This document shows, piece after piece, positions 31,766 through 36,594 of a stretch of 36,594 nt of DNA (its first letter is position 1; each line of letters opens with the position of its first letter). The notes beneath the pieces are model-generated. The model was not told where the DNA came from. It was given only the letters and a program-made list of their open reading frames with translations, and ran no database searches. The position numbers and the translations under genes are program-made. The stretch is taken from assembly GCF_000819985.1 (NCBI RefSeq), contig NZ_CDBZ01000119.1:36319-72912 (forward strand), read 5' to 3'. The stretch is from Aeromonas media (GTDB lineage: Bacteria; Pseudomonadota; Gammaproteobacteria; Enterobacterales; Aeromonadaceae).

Positions 31766-33661
31766 ATGTCCACTCAATACAATGCGGATGCCATTGAGGT
31801 CCTCAATGGCCTCGAACCGGTGCGTCGCCGCCCCGGCATGTACACAGACACCACCCGGCCCAATCACCTCGGCCAGGAGGTCATCGATAACAGCGTCGAC
31901 GAGGCGCTGGCGGGCCATGCCCGCACCCTGGAGGTGACCCTGTATGAAGATCAGTCCCTCGAGGTGATCGACGACGGTCGTGGCATGCCGGTCGACATCC
32001 ACCCGGAGGAAGGGGTATCCGGGGTGGAGCTGATCCTCTGCAAGCTGCACGCGGGGGGCAAGTTCTCCAACAAGAACTACCAGTTCTCCGGCGGTCTGCA
32101 CGGGGTGGGCATCTCCGTGGTGAACGCCCTGTCCGATCGGGTCGAGGTGACGGTGCGCCGGGACGGCCAGGTCTATGACATCGCCTTCGAGCGCGGCGAC
32201 AAGGTACAGGAGCTGACCATCACCGGCACCTGTGGGCGCCGCAACACCGGCACCCGGGTGCGCTTCTGGCCGCAGGCAAGCTATTTCGACTCGCCCCGCT
32301 TCTCGGTCTCCAAGCTGGAGCACCTGCTTAAAGCGAAGGCCGTGCTCTGCCCCGGTCTCACCATCAAGTTCCTCGACAAGAACACCGGCATCAAGCTGGA
32401 GTGGTGCTACGAAGATGGCCTCAAGGATTACCTCATCGATGCGGTCAAGCAGTTCACCTGTCTGCCGGAGCAGCCCTTCGTCGGCGCCTTCAGCACGGAT
32501 CAATCCGCGGTGGACTGGGCCCTGTGCTGGCTGCCGGAAGGGGGCGAATGCCTCGCCGAATCCTATGTGAACCTGATCCCCACTGCCCTCGGCGGCACTC
32601 ACGTCAACGGTCTGCGCCAGGGCCTGCTCGACGCCATGCGCGAGTTCTGCGAATTCCGCAACCTGCTGCCTCGCGGGGTCAAGCTGACCCCGGAAGACAT
32701 CTGGGATCGCTGCGCTTACATACTGTCGGTCAAGATGCAGGATCCCCAGTTCGCCGGTCAGACCAAGGAGCGGCTGTCGTCTCGCCAGAGCTCGGCCTTC
32801 GTCTCGGGTGTGGTGAAGGATGCCTTCAGCCTGTATTTGAACAGCAACACCGAGCTGGCGGAGCAGATAGCCGAGATCTGCATCAGCAGCGCCCAGCGCC
32901 GGATGCGCGCCGCCAAGACGGTGGTGCGCAAGAAGATTACCCAGGGACCGGCCCTGCCCGGCAAGCTCACCGACTGCAACTGCGCCGACCCCATGCAAGG
33001 CGAGCTGTTCCTGGTGGAGGGTGACTCCGCGGGCGGCAGTGCCAAGCAGGCGCGGGATCGCGAGTTTCAGGCCATCATGCCGCTTCGCGGCAAGATCCTG
33101 AACACCTGGGAGGTGGAGGCCGGTCAGGTGCTCGCCTCGCAGGAGGTGCACGACATCTCGGTGGCCATAGGCCTGGATCCGGATTCGGACGATCTCAGCG
33201 GTCTGCGCTATGGCAAGGTGTGCATACTCGCGGATGCGGACTCGGACGGTCTGCACATCGCCACCCTGCTCTGCGCCCTGTTCGTGAAGCACTTCCGTAC
33301 CCTGGTCAACAAGGGCCACGTCTACGTCGCCATGCCGCCGCTCTACCGGATCGACATCGGCAAGGAGGTCTTCTACGCCCTCGACGAGGACGAGAAGAAC
33401 GGCGTGCTGCAACGGGTCGAGGCGGAGAAGAAGAAGGGCAAGGTGATGGTGACCCGATTCAAGGGGCTGGGCGAGATGAACCCGAAACAGCTGCGGGAAA
33501 CCACCATGGATCCCAATACCCGCCGCCTGGTGCAGCTCACCATGGGCGAGCTGGAGGAGGGGGACGAGACCCTGCAGCTGATGGACATGCTGCTGGCCAA
33601 GAAGCGCGCCCCGGATCGCCGTGAATGGTTGGAAGAGAAGGGCAACCTGGCCATCATCTAA
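31766..33661 (+). CDS. parE: DNA topoisomerase IV subunit B
   Basis: 631 aa; E. coli ParE has 630. It is the ATPase subunit of topoisomerase IV, which decatenates daughter chromosomes. The GHKL ATPase has EVIDNSVDEALAG, IDDGRGMPVD and GGLHGVGISVVNALS. TOPRIM motifs are EGDSAGGSAKQARDR and ADADSDGLHIATLL. The region after LRGKILNTWEVE is the ParE quinolone-linked segment and shows no obvious change that I can attribute to resistance. AAGG lies 8 nt before the ATG at 31766. parC follows 81 bp later, with a hairpin between them. Confidence 0.97.
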   Translation: MSTQYNADAIEVLNGLEPVRRRPGMYTDTTRPNHLGQEVIDNSVDEALAGHARTLEVTLYEDQSLEVIDDGRGMPVDIHPEEGVSGVELILCKLHAGGKFSNKNYQFSGGLHGVGISVVNALSDRVEVTVRRDGQVYDIAFERGDKVQELTITGTCGRRNTGTRVRFWPQASYFDSPRFSVSKLEHLLKAKAVLCPGLTIKFLDKNTGIKLEWCYEDGLKDYLIDAVKQFTCLPEQPFVGAFSTDQSAVDWALCWLPEGGECLAESYVNLIPTALGGTHVNGLRQGLLDAMREFCEFRNLLPRGVKLTPEDIWDRCAYILSVKMQDPQFAGQTKERLSSRQSSAFVSGVVKDAFSLYLNSNTELAEQIAEICISSAQRRMRAAKTVVRKKITQGPALPGKLTDCNCADPMQGELFLVEGDSAGGSAKQARDREFQAIMPLRGKILNTWEVEAGQVLASQEVHDISVAIGLDPDSDDLSGLRYGKVCILADADSDGLHIATLLCALFVKHFRTLVNKGHVYVAMPPLYRIDIGKEVFYALDEDEKNGVLQRVEAEKKKGKVMVTRFKGLGEMNPKQLRETTMDPNTRRLVQLTMGELEEGDETLQLMDMLLAKKRAPDRREWLEEKGNLAII

Positions 33662-33699
33662 GCCATCGACTGGCCCGCGCGGGTCAGCAAGTATCAGCC

Positions 33700-33721
33700 G
33701 GAGTCGCCCAGGGGCGGCTCC
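33700..33721 (+). other. Hairpin in the parE-parC spacer
   Basis: GGAGTCGCCC (33700-33709) pairs with GGGCGGCTCC (33712-33721), one T-G pair, 21 bp before the parC start. It has no T-run and sits in the leader of parC, so it could affect parC translation or mRNA processing. Confidence 0.4.
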
Positions 33722-33742
33722 CGAACCGAAAGAGATAATCAC

Positions 33743-36037
33743 ATGAGTGATGCTATCGAGCTCAGTCTGGACGGGGTAGAGCGCCAGCCCATGCGCGCCT
33801 TCACCGAGCAGGCTTACTTGAACTACTCCATGTACGTCATCATGGACCGGGCCCTGCCGCACATCGGCGACGGCCTCAAGCCCGTGCAGCGGCGCATCAT
33901 CTACGCCATGAGCGAGCTGGGGTTGTCGGCGCTGTCCAAGCACAAGAAGTCCGCCCGTACCGTGGGTGACGTGCTGGGTAAATACCACCCCCACGGCGAC
34001 AGCGCCTGTTACGAAGCCATGGTGCTGATGGCCCAGCCCTTCTCCTACCGCTACCCGCTGGTGGACGGTCAGGGCAACTGGGGGGCGCCGGACGATCCCA
34101 AGTCCTTCGCCGCCATGCGTTATACCGAGGCGCGGCTGTCGCGCTTCTCCGAGCTGCTGCTCTCCGAGCTCGGCCAGGGCACGGTGGAGTGGACGCCGAA
34201 CTTCGACGGCACCATGAAGGAACCCGTGGTGCTGCCCGCCCGCCTGCCCCACATCCTGCTGAACGGGGTGACCGGTATCGCGGTGGGGATGGCGACCGAT
34301 ATCCCGCCTCACAACGCGCGGGAAGTGGCTTATGCCTGCGCCGAGCTGCTGGACAACCCCAATGCGGGGCTCGATGCCTTGATGGCGCACATTCAGGGGC
34401 CGGACTATCCGACCAACGCCGAGATCATCACCCCGCGAGACGACATCCGCAAAATCTACGAGACCGGCAAGGGCTCCATCAAGCAGCGGGCTGTGTGGAG
34501 CGAGGAGGATGGCGACATCGTCATCACGGCGCTGCCCCATCAGGCCTCCGGCGCCAAGATCATGGAGCAGATCGCCGCCCAGATGGTGGCGAAGAAATTG
34601 CCGATGGTCACCGACCTGCGGGATGAATCTGACCACGAGAACCCGACCCGTCTGGTGATCATTCCCCGCTCCAACCGGGTGGATGTGGAGGGGCTGATGG
34701 CCCACCTGTTCGCCACCACTGACTTGGAGAAGAACTACAGGGTCAACCTCAACATCCTGGGGTTGGACAACAGACCCCAGGTGAAGACCCTCAAGATGAT
34801 CCTCTCCGAGTGGATCGTCTTTCGCCGCGAGACGGTGCGTCGCCGTCTGCAATATCGTCTCGACAAGGTGCTGGCCCGCCTGCACATCCTCGAAGGCTTG
34901 CTGGTCGCCTACCTCAACATCGACGAGGTGATCGAGATCATCCGCACCGAGGATGAGCCGGGCAAGGTGATGGTGGAGCGCTTCAACATCAGCGAGACCC
35001 AGGCCGAGGCGATCCTCGAGCTCAAACTGCGCCATCTGGCCAAGCTCGAAGAGTTCAAGCTGCGTGCCGAGCAGGAAGAGCTGGCGCAGGAGCGCGACAA
35101 GCTGGAGCTGATCCTGGGCTCCGAGCGTCGCCTCAACACCTTGCTCAAAAAAGAGCTCTTGGCGGATGCCGAGAAGTACGGCGACGATCGCCGCACCCCC
35201 CTAGTGGAGCGTGCCACCGCCGTGGCCCTGACCGAGAAGGAGCTGACCCCGAGCGAGCCGGTGACCGTCATCCTGTCAGACAAGGGCTGGGTGCGCGCCG
35301 CCAAGGGCCACGATGTGGACGTTATGGGGCTCTCCTACAAGGCGGGGGACGGTTATCTCGCCCACGCCTGCGGGCGCAGCAACCAGCAGGCTGTGTTCCT
35401 CTCCAGCCTGGGCCGTACCTATTCCCTGGAGGCGCACACCCTGCCTTCCGCCCGCAGTCAGGGGGAGCCGCTCACCGGTCGCTTTGCGCTGGGGCCGGGG
35501 GAAGAGGTGCGCCATCTGGTGATGGGTAACGAGGGGGAGCCGTATCTGATCGCCAGCGACGCCGGTTACGGCTTCGTCTGCAAATATGACGACCTGATTG
35601 GCAAGAACAAGAACGGCAAGGCGCTGCTCACCGTGCCGGAAGGTGGCCAGGTGATGGCACCCCAGAAGATTGGCTCGCCAGAGACAGATCTCTGCATGGC
35701 CATCTCCAACGAGGGGCGCATGCTGCTGTTCCCGCTCAGCACCCTGCCGGTGCTCGGCAAGGGCAAGGGCAACAAGCTGATCAGCATTCCATCGGCGCGG
35801 GTCAAGGCGCGGGAAGAGTTTATGGTGATGGCCGCCATTATCCCGCAGGGGCAATATGTCACCCTGTTTGCCGGCAAGCGCAAGCTGACCCTCAAACCGT
35901 CTGATCTCGACTACTACCGTGGCGAGCGCGGCCGCCGCGGTGCCAAGCTGCCCCGAGGCTTGCAGCGCGTCGATCGCATCGAGATTGAACCCGCCGCCGG
36001 TGCAGAACCGGTTGCGGGGGAAAATCAGGAAGGTTAA
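33743..36037 (+). CDS. parC: DNA topoisomerase IV subunit A
   Basis: 764 aa; E. coli ParC has 752. It is the DNA-cleaving subunit of topoisomerase IV. The 5Y-CAP domain has catalytic Tyr127 in [13 protein letters not shown] (E. coli Tyr120). [11 protein letters not shown] carries Ser87 and Glu91, equivalents of E. coli Ser80 and Glu84, both wild type, so this gene does not carry the commonest quinolone-resistance changes. The GyrA-like C-terminal beta-pinwheel spans about 500-745. The C-terminal end (residues 745-764) is acidic. It ends at a hairpin at 36046-36067. Confidence 0.97.
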   Translation: MSDAIELSLDGVERQPMRAFTEQAYLNYSMYVIMDRALPHIGDGLKPVQRRIIYAMSELGLSALSKHKKSARTVGDVLGKYHPHGDSACYEAMVLMAQPFSYRYPLVDGQGNWGAPDDPKSFAAMRYTEARLSRFSELLLSELGQGTVEWTPNFDGTMKEPVVLPARLPHILLNGVTGIAVGMATDIPPHNAREVAYACAELLDNPNAGLDALMAHIQGPDYPTNAEIITPRDDIRKIYETGKGSIKQRAVWSEEDGDIVITALPHQASGAKIMEQIAAQMVAKKLPMVTDLRDESDHENPTRLVIIPRSNRVDVEGLMAHLFATTDLEKNYRVNLNILGLDNRPQVKTLKMILSEWIVFRRETVRRRLQYRLDKVLARLHILEGLLVAYLNIDEVIEIIRTEDEPGKVMVERFNISETQAEAILELKLRHLAKLEEFKLRAEQEELAQERDKLELILGSERRLNTLLKKELLADAEKYGDDRRTPLVERATAVALTEKELTPSEPVTVILSDKGWVRAAKGHDVDVMGLSYKAGDGYLAHACGRSNQQAVFLSSLGRTYSLEAHTLPSARSQGEPLTGRFALGPGEEVRHLVMGNEGEPYLIASDAGYGFVCKYDDLIGKNKNGKALLTVPEGGQVMAPQKIGSPETDLCMAISNEGRMLLFPLSTLPVLGKGKGNKLISIPSARVKAREEFMVMAAIIPQGQYVTLFAGKRKLTLKPSDLDYYRGERGRRGAKLPRGLQRVDRIEIEPAAGAEPVAGENQEG

Positions 36038-36045
36038 TAAGTAAT

Positions 36046-36067
36046 GAAGGGCGCGAAAGCGCCCTTC
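36046..36067 (+). terminator. Hairpin after parC (weak terminator)
   Basis: GAAGGGCGC pairs with GCGCCCTTC around a GAAA tetraloop, 9 bp after the parC stop. No T-run follows on the plus strand; on the minus strand ATTACTTATT follows. It probably ends parC and perhaps the convergent gene, but not as a classic intrinsic terminator. Confidence 0.45.
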
Positions 36068-36106
36068 AAAGTAAATAGATTTAAGTATTACCTTCTAATA
36101 ACATGC

Positions 36107-36594
36107 CTACAAATTTGTTAAGTCTATAATTGATGGCATCTTTATTAGACCCGCCTGAACAAAAGTCAACAATGCTATTACTATGGTTAGCCAAAACATG
36201 CGCCTTTGATTTGAAATATTGTCTGTATGTTTTCTTTCTTGCTCTTCATATATTTCAATGGCAGAGATACCATGACCAGTTATATCATATTGCATATGGT
36301 TTGTTCTCTTTAGTTCATTTGTATCAGAAAGAGCTTCCAAATATAGTTCAATCTTTGATAACTCTAACTCACGATTGGGATGTAAGTACCAACGATCAGA
36401 GTGAATTATTGACATAATAGATAGTGGTGTTATTTTAATTTCACCATCTAGATTAGCATTAAGAATAGCTCTTAATATTTCTATTCGGTCTTTGGTGACC
36501 AGTTTTTTCCTATTAAAAAGCCCCTGTAAAAACCATTCCTTTTTAGTTAATAACCAGGAGGTAATGTATGGGAGCCTAAGGAAGGTGCGAACAA
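36107..36594 (-). CDS. 3' part of an unknown AT-rich gene with C-terminal membrane helix
   Basis: The minus-strand frame stays open from the stop at 36107 to the window edge (161 residues visible), so the gene begins beyond 36594; the ATG at 36415 is internal, not the start. The visible protein runs from TFLRLPYITSWLLTKKEW through a helix-rich middle (KDRIEILRAILNANLDGEI, NRELELSKIELYLEAL) to a charged linker (YEEQERKHTDN) and one hydrophobic helix (MFWLTIVIALLTFVQAGLI), about 15 residues before the end. I do not recognise the family. Base and codon use (AT-rich: AAA, ATT, TTA) differ sharply from the GC-rich genes beside it, a sign of horizontal transfer. A C-terminal single-pass membrane tail is seen in some bacterial defence effectors, but that is only a possibility. 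Confidence 0.65.
   Translation of the reverse strand, partial: VRTFLRLPYITSWLLTKKEWFLQGLFNRKKLVTKDRIEILRAILNANLDGEIKITPLSIMSIIHSDRWYLHPNRELELSKIELYLEALSDTNELKRTNHMQYDITGHGISAIEIYEEQERKHTDNISNQRRMFWLTIVIALLTFVQAGLIKMPSIIDLTNL

Noticed and set aside
31604-35035. Minus-strand frame of more than 1100 codons opposite parE and parC
   Set aside because: It is wholly antisense to two well-recognised genes and is rich in His, Gln, Leu and Val, as expected from a shadow of GC-rich codons.
36130-36417. Plus-strand 95-codon frame in the AT-rich end
   Set aside because: The opposite frame is longer, stays open to the window edge, and has a coherent membrane helix and charged linker. The plus frame lacks a ribosome site.

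Overview
The window is a chromosomal segment of a gammaproteobacterium, almost certainly Aeromonas. The coding DNA is GC-rich. The LuxI/LuxR pair matches the AhyI/AhyR type closely as I recall it, it sits next to an argP (iciA) homologue as described for A. hydrophila and A. salmonicida, and nearly every other gene has an Enterobacteria/Vibrio/Aeromonas-type orthologue. I cannot fix the species. I see no tRNA, rRNA, insertion sequence, prophage or CRISPR array.

Left third (1-11300): a PepSY-type membrane protein, a small uncharacterised protein, a CxxCxxCC (YkgJ) protein, the rRNA-linked helicase DbpA, and the nucleoside/H+ symporter NupC behind an apparent class II CRP promoter and two PurR-like boxes. 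A PepSY/cytochrome b561 pair follows, preceded by a PmrA/QseB-like direct repeat. Then come YaiI, a ZntB-MscS-like operon, a small protein of unknown function and a large CPA1 cation/proton antiporter.

Middle (11400-21400): the mannitol operon mtlA-mtlD-mltR (minus strand) with up to five CRP-like sites upstream of mtlA; RNase II; ArgP; the divergent quorum-sensing pair ahyI/ahyR; and ArgO, the arginine exporter that ArgP controls in E. coli. Between argP and ahyI lies an unannotated plus-strand unit of about 80 nt with a promoter-like stretch, a 9-bp stem-loop and a strong intrinsic terminator. It is the best small-RNA candidate in the window.

Right third (21500-36040): a CpdB-type nucleotidase that looks like a lipoprotein, the lipid A acyltransferase LpxL divergent from the heptose enzyme HldE, then the tolC / nudF-yqiB-cpdA-yqiA-(nudix)-(gfa)-parE-parC block. 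This block has the same order as in E. coli except for the inserted NUDIX and GFA genes. A degenerate 59-bp tandem copy of the lpxL 3' end follows that gene.

After parC the base composition drops abruptly. The last 490 bases are AT-rich and carry the 3' part of a minus-strand gene that stays open to the window edge and ends in a single transmembrane helix. This looks like the edge of an accessory region and is the most likely place for something undescribed, but only a fragment is visible.

Themes: cAMP control (CpdA, CRP sites at nupC and mtlA), envelope biogenesis (LpxL, HldE, TolC), nucleotide scavenging (CpdB, NupC) and quorum sensing.
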